Notes: generated by a model not told the origin, from the sequence alone. A stretch of DNA of 64,000 bases from Streptomyces phyllanthi (GCF_009377205.1 NZ_VJZE01000004.1:19403-83402), one strand, 5' to 3'. Shown: positions 18,352-27,005, counted from the first letter of the stretch. Translations and numbers: made by a program.

Positions 18352-18816
18352 ATGAACGTTCCCCCTACTCCCAGCATGCTGCGGGCGCTGCCCGCCGCAC
18401 ACCGGCAGCGGCTGATGCGCGGCGCCCGGGAGGTGTCGTTCCCCCAGGGCACCCGGCTCTTCGAGGAGGGGGGCCGCGCAGACCGGTTCTGGATCATCCG
18501 CACCGGCACCGTCGATCTGGACATGCGCGTGCCGGGCCGGCGCGCTGCCGTCATCGAGACCCTCGGGCACAACGAACTCATCGGCTGGTCCTGGCTGTTC
18601 GCCCCGCACACCTGGCACCTGGGCGCCGAGGCGACCAGCCCGGTGCGCGCCTACGAGTTCGACGCCACCGCGGTCCGCTCGATGTGCCAGGACGATCCCG
18701 CGCTCGGTGTGACCGTCGCCCAGTGGGTGGGCGACATCCTCGCCCACCGACTGCGTTCGGCCCGCACCCGGCTGCTGGACCTGTACGCGCCCTATGGCAG
18801 CGGCAGCCTCCTGTGA
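18352..18816 (+). CDS. cyclic nucleotide-binding (Crp/Fnr sensor) domain protein without HTH
   Basis: 154 aa; the ATG at 18352 has GGAGG six bases upstream. The protein is a single cNMP-binding beta-barrel: SFPQGTRLFEEGGRADRFWIIRTGTVDLDM, the phosphate-binding-cassette-like GHNELIGWSWLFAPHTWHLGAEA, and a short C-terminal helix. The Crp-type DNA-binding domain is missing, so it should act through protein contact or as a ligand sensor. It is followed by the CBS-BON gene after 40 bases, probably in one operon. Confidence 0.9.
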   Translation: MNVPPTPSMLRALPAAHRQRLMRGAREVSFPQGTRLFEEGGRADRFWIIRTGTVDLDMRVPGRRAAVIETLGHNELIGWSWLFAPHTWHLGAEATSPVRAYEFDATAVRSMCQDDPALGVTVAQWVGDILAHRLRSARTRLLDLYAPYGSGSLL

Positions 18817-18856
18817 CGGCACCCGCGCACCCGCGCACGGAAACGACGGAGGAGGC

Positions 18857-19564
18857 ATGATGCACGGCACCCCGCACATCGTCAGCGACGTGATGACTCA
18901 CACCGTCGCCGCCGTCGGCCGCGACGCCACCTTCAGGGAGATCGTGCGGATGATGCACGACTGGAAGGTCAGCGCCCTGCCCGTCCTGGAGGGCGAGGGC
19001 CGCGTCGTCGGGGTCGTGTCCGAGGCCGACCTGCTGCCCAAGGAGGAGTTCCGCGACAGCGACCCCGACCGGCACACGCAGCTCCGGCGCCTGTCCGATC
19101 TCGCCAAGGCCGGCGCCGTGACCGCCGGGGAGCTGATGACCTCCCCGGCCCTCACCGTCCTCGCGGACGCGACGCTCGCCCAGGCCGCGAGCACCATGGC
19201 ACGCGCCAGGGTCAAACGACTTCCCGTCGTCGACCGGCTGGGCATGCTGCAGGGTGTCGTCAGCCGCGCCGACCTGCTGAAGGTGTTCCTGCGCGACGAG
19301 GAGGAGATCGCGGAGGAGGTCCGCCGCGAGGTGGTGTCGTATCTCTTCCCCGCGCCGGAGTCCGCCGTACGCGTGGCGGTACGGGGCGGAGTCGTCAAGC
19401 TCAGCGGCCGTATGCGGGACACGTCGCTCGTTCCCGTCGCCGCACGCCTCGTACGGGCTGTCGAGGGCGTCGTGGACGTCGAGTTCGACCTCTCCTGGGA
19501 CGGCCGTTCCTCCGGGTCCAGCGCCCTCGCGTCGGGTGACACCCGGCCCGCCTCACCGTCGTGA
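18857..19564 (+). CDS. CBS-CBS-BON domain protein
   Basis: 235 aa; two adjacent ATG codons (18857, 18860) follow GGAGGAGG. Residues about 8-70 and 90-150 are two CBS domains (VSDVMTHTVAAVGRDATFREIVRMM and GELMTSPALTVLADATLAQAAS), together a Bateman module that binds adenine nucleotides. Residues about 160-215 form a BON domain (VRVAVRGGVVKLSGRM...VEGVVDVEFDLSW). This architecture is common in actinomycete dormancy and stress loci and probably senses energy charge. Confidence 0.93.
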   Translation: MMHGTPHIVSDVMTHTVAAVGRDATFREIVRMMHDWKVSALPVLEGEGRVVGVVSEADLLPKEEFRDSDPDRHTQLRRLSDLAKAGAVTAGELMTSPALTVLADATLAQAASTMARARVKRLPVVDRLGMLQGVVSRADLLKVFLRDEEEIAEEVRREVVSYLFPAPESAVRVAVRGGVVKLSGRMRDTSLVPVAARLVRAVEGVVDVEFDLSWDGRSSGSSALASGDTRPASPS

Positions 19565-19579
19565 CGCGCCCCGGTGCCC

Positions 19580-20083
19580 TTACGACGCAGCGCCCACGAA
19601 CTCGGCCGCGACATGGGCTGCCCACGCCTGGATGGCGGTGAAGTCCCGGAAGTCGCCGCCCTTGCCGGAACGGAGGATCATCCGGGCGACCCATCCCTTC
19701 GCGCCCTCCTCCAGCCGGCCCCCGAAGGTGACGTGCTCCCTTGCGTCGAGCCGGACCATCACCTTCTTCACGCCGGGTACGGGCGGGATGTCCCGCTCCG
19801 AGGCCGAGGGGTCGAGCGGTCCGCTGCTGAACAGCCACAGCGGGCGTTCGGCGAGTTCGTGGCGGTGGCGGCGGACGAAGCGGCGGGCGTCCTTGTGCCA
19901 GCGCCCGGCGTACAGTGCGCCTCCGACCACCACGGCGTCGTACGGCGCCACGCTCTCCACGGACCGGGCCGGGAGTGCCTCGGCCGTGAGTCCCTCCTTG
20001 TCCAGGATCTCCGCGACGGCTTCCGCTATCTGCGCGGTCGACCCGTTCGTCGTTCCATAGGCGACCAGCACTCTGGTGGGCAT
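19580..20083 (-). CDS. flavodoxin-domain protein (protoporphyrinogen-oxidase-HemG-like)
   Basis: 167 aa from the ATG at 20083. The FMN phosphate-binding loop is YGTTNGSTAQIAEAVAEIL at residues 9-27, and the second flavin loop is VVGGALYAGRWHKDARRFVRRH. This short flavodoxin type resembles menaquinone-dependent protoporphyrinogen oxidase HemG and is found in OsdR-type islands. It is convergent with the CBS-BON gene (15 bases between the stops). A redox carrier role in low-oxygen metabolism is likely. Confidence 0.92.
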   Translation of the reverse strand: MPTRVLVAYGTTNGSTAQIAEAVAEILDKEGLTAEALPARSVESVAPYDAVVVGGALYAGRWHKDARRFVRRHRHELAERPLWLFSSGPLDPSASERDIPPVPGVKKVMVRLDAREHVTFGGRLEEGAKGWVARMILRSGKGGDFRDFTAIQAWAAHVAAEFVGAAS

Positions 20084-20345
20084 GGTGGTCCGCCTCCTCT
20101 CGGAAAACTGCCGCGTCACGAGCGAGGAAGTTCCGTCCTCGACGCGGACGGCTCCAGTGCCATCCCGGAGCCCGCTTTGTTGTGCTTCATAGCCATTTTC
20201 CCTCTCGGCGGCGTCGGCCACCCGATGTCGCGGGTGTCGTTCGAGACCACCACGATGCGCGGCCCCCGGCCGGACAGTACGGTGCTGTTCAGGTGCGCGC
20301 CCCAGGCACTGTCCACCACCGCAGGTCGTCGAGCAGGGAGGCGGT

Positions 20346-21146
20346 ATGGCCGGTAACGAGGCGACGGTGCCGCGGAAGGTGTACGAGCCTGAACTGCTAC
20401 GACTGCAGACGGAGTTGGTGAAGCTGCAGGAGTGGGTGCGGGCGGAGGGCGCACGGCTTGTCGTCGTCTTCGAGGGACGGGACGCGGCGGGCAAGGGCGG
20501 CACCATCAAACGGGTCGCCGAGCACCTCAATCCGCGGGTGGCCCGGATCGTGGCCCTGCCGAAACCGACCGAGCGCGAACGCACCCAGTGGTACTTCCAG
20601 CGGTACATCGAGCATCTGCCGGCCGCCGGGGAGATCGTGCTGTTCGACCGCAGCTGGTACAACCGCGCCGGGGTCGAGCACGTGATGGGTTTCTGCACGA
20701 AGGAGGAGCACCAGCGTTTTCTGCGCCAGTGCCCGATCTTCGAACGGATGCTGGTGGAGGACGGGATCCTGCTGCGCAAGTACTGGTTCTCGGTGAGCGA
20801 CGACGTGCAGCAGGAGCGGTTCCGGCAGCGGCTGGACGATCCGACGAAACGCTGGAAGCTCTCGCCCATGGATCTGGAGTCGATCACGCGCTGGGAGGCG
20901 TACTCCCGGGCCAAGGACGAGATGATGGTGCACACGGACATCGCCGAGGCACCGTGGTACGTCGTGGAGAGCGACAACAAGCGGCGGGCCCGGCTGAACA
21001 TGATCGCGCATCTGCTGAGCACGGTGCCGTACCGCGACGTGCTGCCGCCCGTGCTCGATCTGCCGCCGCGCCCACCGTCGACCGGCTACGAACGGCCGCC
21101 GCGCGATCTGCAGACCTACGTCCCCGACCACGCGGCCGGCCTCTGA
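20346..21146 (+). CDS. ppk2: polyphosphate kinase 2
   Basis: 266 aa, ATG behind GGGAGG. It is the single-domain PPK2 type: Walker A EGRDAAGKGGTIKR at residues 43-56, the segment LPKPTERERTQWYFQRYI, Walker B-like IVLFDRSWYNRAGVE, and the lid segment CPIFERMLVEDGILLRKYWFSVS. The class phosphorylates nucleotides (GDP/ADP or AMP) from polyphosphate, or makes polyphosphate from them. Whether this is class I, II or III cannot be settled by eye. In the dormancy island it would link phosphate storage to energy supply. Confidence 0.95.
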   Translation: MAGNEATVPRKVYEPELLRLQTELVKLQEWVRAEGARLVVVFEGRDAAGKGGTIKRVAEHLNPRVARIVALPKPTERERTQWYFQRYIEHLPAAGEIVLFDRSWYNRAGVEHVMGFCTKEEHQRFLRQCPIFERMLVEDGILLRKYWFSVSDDVQQERFRQRLDDPTKRWKLSPMDLESITRWEAYSRAKDEMMVHTDIAEAPWYVVESDNKRRARLNMIAHLLSTVPYRDVLPPVLDLPPRPPSTGYERPPRDLQTYVPDHAAGL

Positions 21147-21159
21147 GCCGGCCCGCGCG

Positions 21160-21285
21160 TCATGGCTGCTGCGGCACGACGGCGACCGGGCGGTCGGAGT
21201 GGTGCAGCACCGTGTGGGCGACGCGGCCCAGCTGGAACCCGAGGGTCCCCTCCGGCGAAAGGGGCGAGGCGCTCCCGAGCCTCGG
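21160..21285 (-). pseudogene. universal stress protein remnant (C-terminal 40 codons)
   Basis: The minus strand from about 21285 to the TGA at 21160 reads LGFQLGRVAHTVLHHSDRPV followed by AVVPQQP, the standard end of a universal stress protein. There is no start codon and no USP sequence upstream: the next codons run into the stop of the kinase gene. It is a truncated leftover in the same frame as the kinase. Confidence 0.75.
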
Positions 21286-21306
21286 GCCGGCCCGCCGGGT
21301 TCGACG

Positions 21307-23139
21307 TCAGCAGGTCTGACGGAGGTAGTCGCTCGCGCCCTTGGGCACGACATCCTGGTCGCGGCGAATGATGCTCAGCCTGCCGCTCCAGCCGGAGCAC
21401 GCGTTCGACAGGCCCTTCGCCGTGTACTCGACCACGAACACGTTGTCGTCGAACGCCTCGGCGAACTCACCGCACTCGTCCCACTCGCCGCACTCCTCCA
21501 CCACGGCGAAGTCCAGGCCCACGGAGGCACGCACGGGCAAGAGTTCCAGGGTGTTCTTCTGGGCGATGGCCAGGCCCTTCTCGTGGGCGTGCACCGACAG
21601 CAGCTTCATGAACGACTTGGCCTGGTCGGCCGTGAGGTACTTCGGGAAGCGGGTGAAGGTGTCGTAGTTGTCGGGCTCCACGGCCTGGTACCCCTTGGCA
21701 GCGCACTCGTCGATCCAGGTGTTCACCTCGGCCGCGACGCGCTTCCGCTTGGCGGCCGTACGGATGTCCAGGACCGCCTCGTCCCAGTCCTCGTCGTAGA
21801 CGACATCCCCACCGGCGTCGCGCAGCAGCAGGTCGGAGTCCCAGTCGCCCTCCGCGTCCGGCTGTACCTGGAAGGCGTTGAGATGGCAGATGTTGTACAC
21901 ACCGGACGCGGGCGCGTCCTCGTAGCTGCGACTGACCACCCGCACACCGGCCGGCGGGGTGTACGTGCCGCCGATCTGGTAGTCCCACCGCACGTGCTTC
22001 GGCGGGAGCGCCACCGTCGAGGCGGCGGAGGCAGAGGCGGAGGCGGGCGCCGACGCGGTGGGCGGCTGGGAAGCGCCGTCCTCGGACGACCCCAGTTTCA
22101 CTGCCGTGACGCTCAGCCCGGTGACGACCAGGGCTGCGCCGAGGCCGATGAGAACGAGCTGCCCGCGACGTCTGTGACCGGTTCGGGTGCGGTCCGCTCC
22201 CCGCTTGCGCCTGGGGGCGGCCGGGCCTGCTGGAACGGGGCGCGTAGCGGGAACCTGGCGTCTGGTCTCCGCCGAGTCGGCCACTTGGCGAGCGACTGGC
22301 ACGACCCGAGCGACCGGCACGGCCGACGTGGTGGAATCCGGCAGTGCCAGGAGCATGCCGTGCAGCTCGGCCAGATCGGGCCGGGCAGCCGGGTCCTTGT
22401 CCAGGCAGCGTTCGGCGATGCTCCGGAGGGGTTCGGCGACTCCGTTCAGGACCGGCGCCTCGTACATCACCTGGTAGCCCGTCAGATAAGGGCTGGCGCC
22501 GTCGAACGGACGGTTGCCGGTGGCCGCGTACACCAGCAGCGACCCGAGAGAAAACACGTCCGAGGCCGCGGTGACGTCCCTCGGCGCGGCGAACTGCTCC
22601 GGAGACATGAAGGGCGGGGTGCCGATCAACCGCCCGGTCACGGTGAGGGCCTCGTTGTCGACGGCGTGCGAGATGCCGAAGTCGATGACGCGGGGTCCGT
22701 CATCGGCCATCAGGACGTTGCTCGGCTTCAGATCACGGTGGACCACACCCGCCCGGTGGATGTCCCGCAGCGCCTCGACAAGGCCCAGCGCGAGCGTGCG
22801 CAACTTCGGTCCGCGCAGCGGGCCGTCCTTGGCCACGATGTCCGACAGCGTGCGGCCCGGCACGTACAGCGTCGCCATCCACGGCCGTTCGGCGTCCGGA
22901 TCGGCGTCCACCACCGGGGCCGTGAACGCCCCGCTCACCCGGCGGGCCGCCGCGACCTCCTGTCTGAAGCGCGTACGGAACTCATCGTCCTGCGCGTACT
23001 GCGCGTGCACGACCTTGACCGCGACCCGTCGTCCCGAAGCCGAGCGGCCCAGATAGACGACGCCCATACCACCACTGCCGAGTCGGTCGACCAGCTCATA
23101 GCCGCCTATGGACTCCGAATCGCCGGGGCTGAGCGACAT
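21307..23139 (-). CDS. membrane Ser/Thr protein kinase with extracellular GH114-like domain
   Basis: 610 aa from the ATG at 23139. Residues 14-265 are a Hanks-type kinase: Gly loop LGSGGMGVVYLG, Lys42, HRDLKPSN at 134-141, DFG at 153-155 and GTPPFMSPEQ. Residues 266-325 are a Pro/Ala/Arg-rich juxtamembrane stretch, 327-347 one membrane helix and 352-378 an Ala/Ser linker. Residues about 384-610, outside the cell, match GH114 endo-alpha-1,4-polygalactosaminidase-like domains (WDYQIGGTY, VYNICHLNAFQ, AVEPDNYD, AIAQKNTLELL, FAVVEECGEW), with candidate acids Asp490 and Glu548/549. A kinase that senses or trims an amino-sugar polymer is inferred. Confidence 0.9.
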   Translation of the reverse strand: MSLSPGDSESIGGYELVDRLGSGGMGVVYLGRSASGRRVAVKVVHAQYAQDDEFRTRFRQEVAAARRVSGAFTAPVVDADPDAERPWMATLYVPGRTLSDIVAKDGPLRGPKLRTLALGLVEALRDIHRAGVVHRDLKPSNVLMADDGPRVIDFGISHAVDNEALTVTGRLIGTPPFMSPEQFAAPRDVTAASDVFSLGSLLVYAATGNRPFDGASPYLTGYQVMYEAPVLNGVAEPLRSIAERCLDKDPAARPDLAELHGMLLALPDSTTSAVPVARVVPVARQVADSAETRRQVPATRPVPAGPAAPRRKRGADRTRTGHRRRGQLVLIGLGAALVVTGLSVTAVKLGSSEDGASQPPTASAPASASASAASTVALPPKHVRWDYQIGGTYTPPAGVRVVSRSYEDAPASGVYNICHLNAFQVQPDAEGDWDSDLLLRDAGGDVVYDEDWDEAVLDIRTAAKRKRVAAEVNTWIDECAAKGYQAVEPDNYDTFTRFPKYLTADQAKSFMKLLSVHAHEKGLAIAQKNTLELLPVRASVGLDFAVVEECGEWDECGEFAEAFDDNVFVVEYTAKGLSNACSGWSGRLSIIRRDQDVVPKGASDYLRQTC

Positions 23140-23341
23140 CGCCGGTGACCTTTCCCCTGTGCCGTGCTTCGAGAAGCTGTTGAGGGGGCTCAGACTAATA
23201 CTGAGACCTGTCAGCTAGATCACCACGGCCCTTATCACCGATCTTACCTTTCGGTCCCCGGCACGCGGAGAGGGAGAAAAGACCTTGTGGGCGTGTGGTC
23301 CGCGATGAATGCTGACGGCATGACACTTACCGGCGGAAGCG

Positions 23342-23758
23342 ATGCCGCGTAGACGCCCGGCAGCCGTCCGGGCCTCGGTGACCGGACGGGCCGGGCATGG
23401 GGCCGAGTTGGTGCGGGGCCTGTCCGGGGCGGCCTCCGAGGCGGTTGCCAGGCTGGAGGCACGGGCCTTCGGCGCGGGTGCCGTGGGACAGGCCTTCTCC
23501 ACCTGGATGCGGTCGGTACAAGGACCTGCCCGGCGCATGCGGTTCAGTGACGACTACTGCGGCCTCGACGAGTGCTGCCGCCCCCACCTTGCCGCACGCG
23601 ACCTTCTGGAGTCCGCCGCGCTACGGCTGCCGGCCCGGGCCGCCGGCGAACTCCGGGACCTGCTCAAGCCCTACGACGAGATCTTCGAGTCGCGGTCACT
23701 GGCTGATCCGGGAGCGCCGGCGTCGGCGTGGTGGTGGAGGCGCAGATTCGTTCCCTGA
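23342..23758 (+). CDS. hypothetical protein
   Basis: 138 aa from the ATG at 23342. The middle part RFSDDYCGLDECCRPHLAARDLLESA followed by LPARAAGELRDLLKPYDEIFESRSL looks like a conserved small actinomycete protein with several cysteines, mostly helical and soluble. No family name can be given. It converges with the VKOR gene 67 bases further on. Confidence 0.6.
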   Translation: MPRRRPAAVRASVTGRAGHGAELVRGLSGAASEAVARLEARAFGAGAVGQAFSTWMRSVQGPARRMRFSDDYCGLDECCRPHLAARDLLESAALRLPARAAGELRDLLKPYDEIFESRSLADPGAPASAWWWRRRFVP

Positions 23759-23825
23759 TGTTCGATGTTCCGGACCGGCAGCCGGCACCTGCTTCACAGC
23801 CGAGCCGTCAAGCGTCGGCAGACGG

Positions 23826-24467
23826 TCAGAGAAGCAGCGCCTGCCAGTACGTCCAGAACCGCGTAGCGACGAGCATCCCGATGACCAGGTACCAGGTCAC
23901 GGGCACCGCCCAGTGGAACTCCCGTGCCGCCGCGACGAGTCCACGCGGTGCCCGGATGACGCCGTGCCGGAGGTTGTGCACGGTCGTGTACCAGAACATG
24001 ACGATGGTGGCGGCCCACACGAGCATGCACCACAGGCACAGCGCGCCGATCTCGTAGAGCGCCTGCGTCATGAGCCACATGCAGAAGACGGCGCCGCCGA
24101 GGGTCCCGAGGTTCAGACCGAGCCAGTACCAGCGGCGGTAGCGGGCCCCGGCCAGCAGGCCGAACCCTATGGCGGTCACGGCGCCGAAGGCGATGAGGCC
24201 GATCACCGGGTTCGGGAAACCGAACACCGCCGCCTGCGCGCTGCGCATCACACTGGTGCAGGACACGACCGGGCTCAGGCTGCACGAGGGCACGTACGCC
24301 GCGTTCTCCAGGAGCCTGAACTTGTCGACGGTGATGACGAAGGAGCCGAGGACACCGAGGGCTCCCGTGATCACCAGGAGCCAGGAGAAGGCGGGTCCGG
24401 CTCCCGTTCGGGAGTCGTTGCCGTACCGCCGTGGGCCGCGGTCGGACGTGAGGCTGCTCGTACTCAC
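23826..24467 (-). CDS. vitamin K epoxide reductase (VKOR) family membrane protein
   Basis: 213 aa; GTG at 24467 taken as start (GTG at 24473 also possible). Four or five membrane helices carry the VKOR signature: loop cysteines Cys62 and Cys70 (PSCSLSPVVSCTSVM), the FGFPNPVIGL segment with its conserved Ser/Asn-Pro context, and the redox CLWC motif at 144-147. VKOR regenerates disulfide-forming partners by passing electrons to a quinone. The SLOG gene upstream overlaps or abuts it, so they form one transcription unit headed by an OsdR-like box. Confidence 0.94.
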   Translation of the reverse strand: MSTSSLTSDRGPRRYGNDSRTGAGPAFSWLLVITGALGVLGSFVITVDKFRLLENAAYVPSCSLSPVVSCTSVMRSAQAAVFGFPNPVIGLIAFGAVTAIGFGLLAGARYRRWYWLGLNLGTLGGAVFCMWLMTQALYEIGALCLWCMLVWAATIVMFWYTTVHNLRHGVIRAPRGLVAAAREFHWAVPVTWYLVIGMLVATRFWTYWQALLL

Positions 24468-24469
24468 CG

Positions 24470-25009
24470 TCACCCGCCTCTCGTGGCGCAGGTGTCGGCC
24501 CGGCGGGCCGCCTCGCCGCGGCTGCTCGACGCCTTCGGCTCGCGAGCGCCGCCCGCGGGCCACACGACCTCGACCGGTATGCCCTGGGCGCGGGCGTACG
24601 CCACGAGATGAGCGGTGGCGTCCGTGCCGTCGGACGGTGAACCGTCCCAGACCGCGAGGACCTTCCGGCTCCCCGCGACGATGCGCTCGTCGGCGCTGAT
24701 GCGGGCGTGTCGGTCTGCGGGGTCGAATCCCAGCAGCCGGACCTCCGCGGCCAGGCTCAGCAGTTCCGCGGCGCCCGACCGGTCGGGCTCGGGCAGGACG
24801 GCGGGCACAGCGTGCTGCGTGGGCAGCAGCACCACGAGCTTCCTTCCCGCCGCCCGCACCACTCGCCCGAACACGACGGGCAGTCCCGCGCCGGCACGTA
24901 CGAGACCGGCGGCACCGTCCGTCAGACGCTCCAGGCGTTCCCTCAGCTCGGCCTCCACCAACTCCAGCGTGGCCGCGGTCAGATCCGCGTGCCCCACCGC
25001 GACGATCAC
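24470..25009 (-). CDS. SLOG-like nucleotide-binding-fold protein
   Basis: About 179 aa from the GTG at 25009. It starts MIVAVGHADLTAATLELVEAELRERL, and the C-terminal part reads DERIVAGSRKVLAVWDGSPS followed by DGTDATAHLVAYARAQGIPVEVVW, the layout of SLOG-fold proteins that bind nucleotide-derived ligands. The start region is unusual: a strong AGGAGG precedes an ATG at 25046 in another frame whose 12-codon reading frame ends by overlapping this GTG (GTGA). Either a coupled leader peptide or a frameshift is present. The gene runs straight into the VKOR gene. Confidence 0.75.
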   Translation of the reverse strand: MIVAVGHADLTAATLELVEAELRERLERLTDGAAGLVRAGAGLPVVFGRVVRAAGRKLVVLLPTQHAVPAVLPEPDRSGAAELLSLAAEVRLLGFDPADRHARISADERIVAGSRKVLAVWDGSPSDGTDATAHLVAYARAQGIPVEVVWPAGGAREPKASSSRGEAARRADTCATRGG

Positions 25010-25107
25010 CGCACCACCGCCGGGGCCGTCCTGCTGCCGAACATGCTTGACCTCCTGCCTCGCGAACTGTCGAACGCAGTGAACCCCGGAGTCCTCGTCC
25101 GCCGGTA

Positions 25108-25121
25108 GGGCCGTTGGTCCC
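25108..25121. promoter_or_regulatory. palindromic box, OsdR/DevR-like (copy 5)
   Basis: GGGCCGTTGGTCCC, a degenerate copy, 99 bases upstream of the SLOG gene and so at the promoter of the SLOG-VKOR unit. Confidence 0.45.
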
Positions 25122-25287
25122 CCATGAAGGGCGCATCGGGGAGCTGCGGAGCCAGGGAGAACGTCGTGACGTACTCGACCGGGCACAGGCCTGTTCGGGC
25201 TGTTGGAGGACCTGCGGGAGCAGGTCAAGCGGGTGCCGACGAGGGCGCCGTCGCGCAGTTCATCATGCGCTGACATGGTCAGCTTGA

Positions 25288-26112
25288 TCAGCTCTCGACA
25301 CGAAGCTCCCGTGCCCGGACCTCCCGCCAGAAGGCGTCGACCCTCGCGTTGAAGGTGTCGGGGACCTCCTGGAAGGGTTGATGGGCCTCGCCGGGCAGCA
25401 CCTCGAACCGCGCCCCGGGGATCCTCTCGGCGACCTCACGACCGAGGCGCTGTGGTGCGGCGATGTCCAGTTCACCGGCCAGTACGAGTGTCGGCGCGGT
25501 GATCTCGGACAGGCGGTCGAGCGTGTCGTGCGTCCTGAACGGTTCCAGCTGGCGCTGGAAGGCTTCGACGGACTGCGGATACGGGAAGGCCAGCGTCTCC
25601 TCGACGATCCGGTCGACGGTGCCGTCGGCGTGTGCCCGCGGCGTGTAGATCCACAGGAAGAACGCCTCGAGCATCGCGCGCTCGTCCGGCGCCCGCTCGG
25701 CCATCCAGTGCCAGAAGCCCGTCATCGCGCGGAAGTAGGCGTCGGTACGGGCAAAGGTGCTCATCAGGACGAGGCTGCGGACGAGCCGGGGATGGCCGAG
25801 GGCCAGTTCCTGTGCGATGCAGCTGCCTCCCGAGAAGCCCATGACATGGGCGGCCGGGATCTCCAGGGCGCGCAGGACCGCGGCCGCGTCCTCCGCCATC
25901 CCGGGCACCGACATGGGTCCCTCGGGCAACGGCGTACGCCCCGTGCCGCGGTTGTCGTAGGCGGTGACACGGTAGCGGTCGGAGAGCCCGTCGAGCTGCG
26001 CCTGCCACGCCTCGGCAGGGTCACTGAGCCCCGCCACGAGCAGGACGTCGGGGCCCTCGCCCCGGCGCTCCACCCAGATCCCGCCGACATCGGTTTGGAT
26101 CATGTCGCCCAT
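25288..26112 (-). CDS. alpha/beta hydrolase
   Basis: 274 aa from the ATG at 26112 (AGGTGG six bases upstream). The hydrolase fold is typical: DVLLVAGLSDPAEAWQAQLDGL near the start (oxyanion region), DNRGTGRTPLPEGP, the nucleophile elbow GFSGGSCIAQELALGHP, the acid region LVLAGELDIAAPQRLG and the catalytic His in GEAHQPFQEVP. Members include esterases, lactonases and enol-lactone hydrolases. It is cytoplasmic and nothing nearby fixes its substrate. Confidence 0.93.
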   Translation of the reverse strand: MGDMIQTDVGGIWVERRGEGPDVLLVAGLSDPAEAWQAQLDGLSDRYRVTAYDNRGTGRTPLPEGPMSVPGMAEDAAAVLRALEIPAAHVMGFSGGSCIAQELALGHPRLVRSLVLMSTFARTDAYFRAMTGFWHWMAERAPDERAMLEAFFLWIYTPRAHADGTVDRIVEETLAFPYPQSVEAFQRQLEPFRTHDTLDRLSEITAPTLVLAGELDIAAPQRLGREVAERIPGARFEVLPGEAHQPFQEVPDTFNARVDAFWREVRARELRVES

Positions 26113-26327
26113 GCCCGGCCACCTGGAACCCTTCCGCGGAGAGCCACGCCCGTTCCCCCCGGACTCACACCGTCCCACAGGTCCCGGCCGGCCGCATGGC
26201 CGAAACCGCCGCCGCTGTCTGTGCCGGCGCCCACGCCCTCGCACCGGCTCGAACCGGGGCAGCCGTACCCGGGGGCCTGGCCGGCACCGACCGTGTGGGC
26301 AGCACCCGGGCGCCGGGTCCCCGCGCC

Positions 26328-27005
26328 TTATTCGGCTGCGTTCGGGCGGGCGAGCCCCAGGTCGTAGGCGGTGATGACGGCCTGGATGCGGTCGCGGGCT
26401 CCCAGCTTCGCCAGGACGCGGCCGACATACGTCTTCACGGTGGACTCCGACAGCACCAGCCGCTCGGCGATCTCGCCGTTGGTCCAGCCCTGGCCGATGG
26501 CGACGAAGATCTCGCGCTCGCGCTCGGTCAGCGAACGGAATCTGGGGTCGTCCTCCGGTGTGCGGCTCGGCGACGCCTGGGGCAGGTGCTGGGCGTAGGC
26601 GTCGAGCAGTCGGCGGGTGAGTGCGGGGGCGATGACGGCGTCGCCTCCCGCGACCGCGCGGATACCGGCGAGGAGTTCGTCCGGTTGGGCGTCCTTGAGG
26701 AGGAAGCCGCTGGCTCCGGCGCGCAGGGCGGCGTGAGCGTACTCGTCCAGGTCGAAGGTGGTCAGGACGAGGACGCGGGAGCGGCCGCCGGAGGCGACGA
26801 TGCGGCGGGTGGCCTCGATGCCGTCCGTGCCGGGCATCCGGATGTCCATGAGGATCACGTCCGGGCGGAGTTCGGCGGCCATGCGGACGGCCTCGCCGCC
26901 GTGTTCCGCCTCACCGACGACCTCCGTGTCGGGCGAGCTCTCCAGGAGCATGCGGAAGCCGAAGCGTTGCAGTGGCTGGTCGTCCACGATGAGCACGGTG
27001 GTCAC
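26328..27005 (-). CDS. NarL/LuxR-family response regulator
   Basis: 225 aa, GTG start overlapping the kinase stop (GTGA). The receiver domain has acidic DD at 8-9, phospho-acceptor Asp54 (VILMDIRMPGTDG) and the switch Thr/Lys region. The LuxR HTH covers the last about 60 residues (LTEREREIFVAIGQGWTNGEIAERL). It is the partner of the overlapping sensor kinase. The ABC exporter on the same strand just upstream is the obvious target. Confidence 0.96.
   Translation of the reverse strand: MTTVLIVDDQPLQRFGFRMLLESSPDTEVVGEAEHGGEAVRMAAELRPDVILMDIRMPGTDGIEATRRIVASGGRSRVLVLTTFDLDEYAHAALRAGASGFLLKDAQPDELLAGIRAVAGGDAVIAPALTRRLLDAYAQHLPQASPSRTPEDDPRFRSLTEREREIFVAIGQGWTNGEIAERLVLSESTVKTYVGRVLAKLGARDRIQAVITAYDLGLARPNAAE

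Noticed and set aside
21199..23148. 650-codon open frame antisense to the kinase gene
   Set aside because: No family signature; the minus strand encodes a complete kinase with all motifs.
23826..25136. Extended N terminus for the VKOR protein
   Set aside because: The 220 extra residues are a shadow of the SLOG gene; GTG starts with a ribosome binding site sit at the membrane-protein border.
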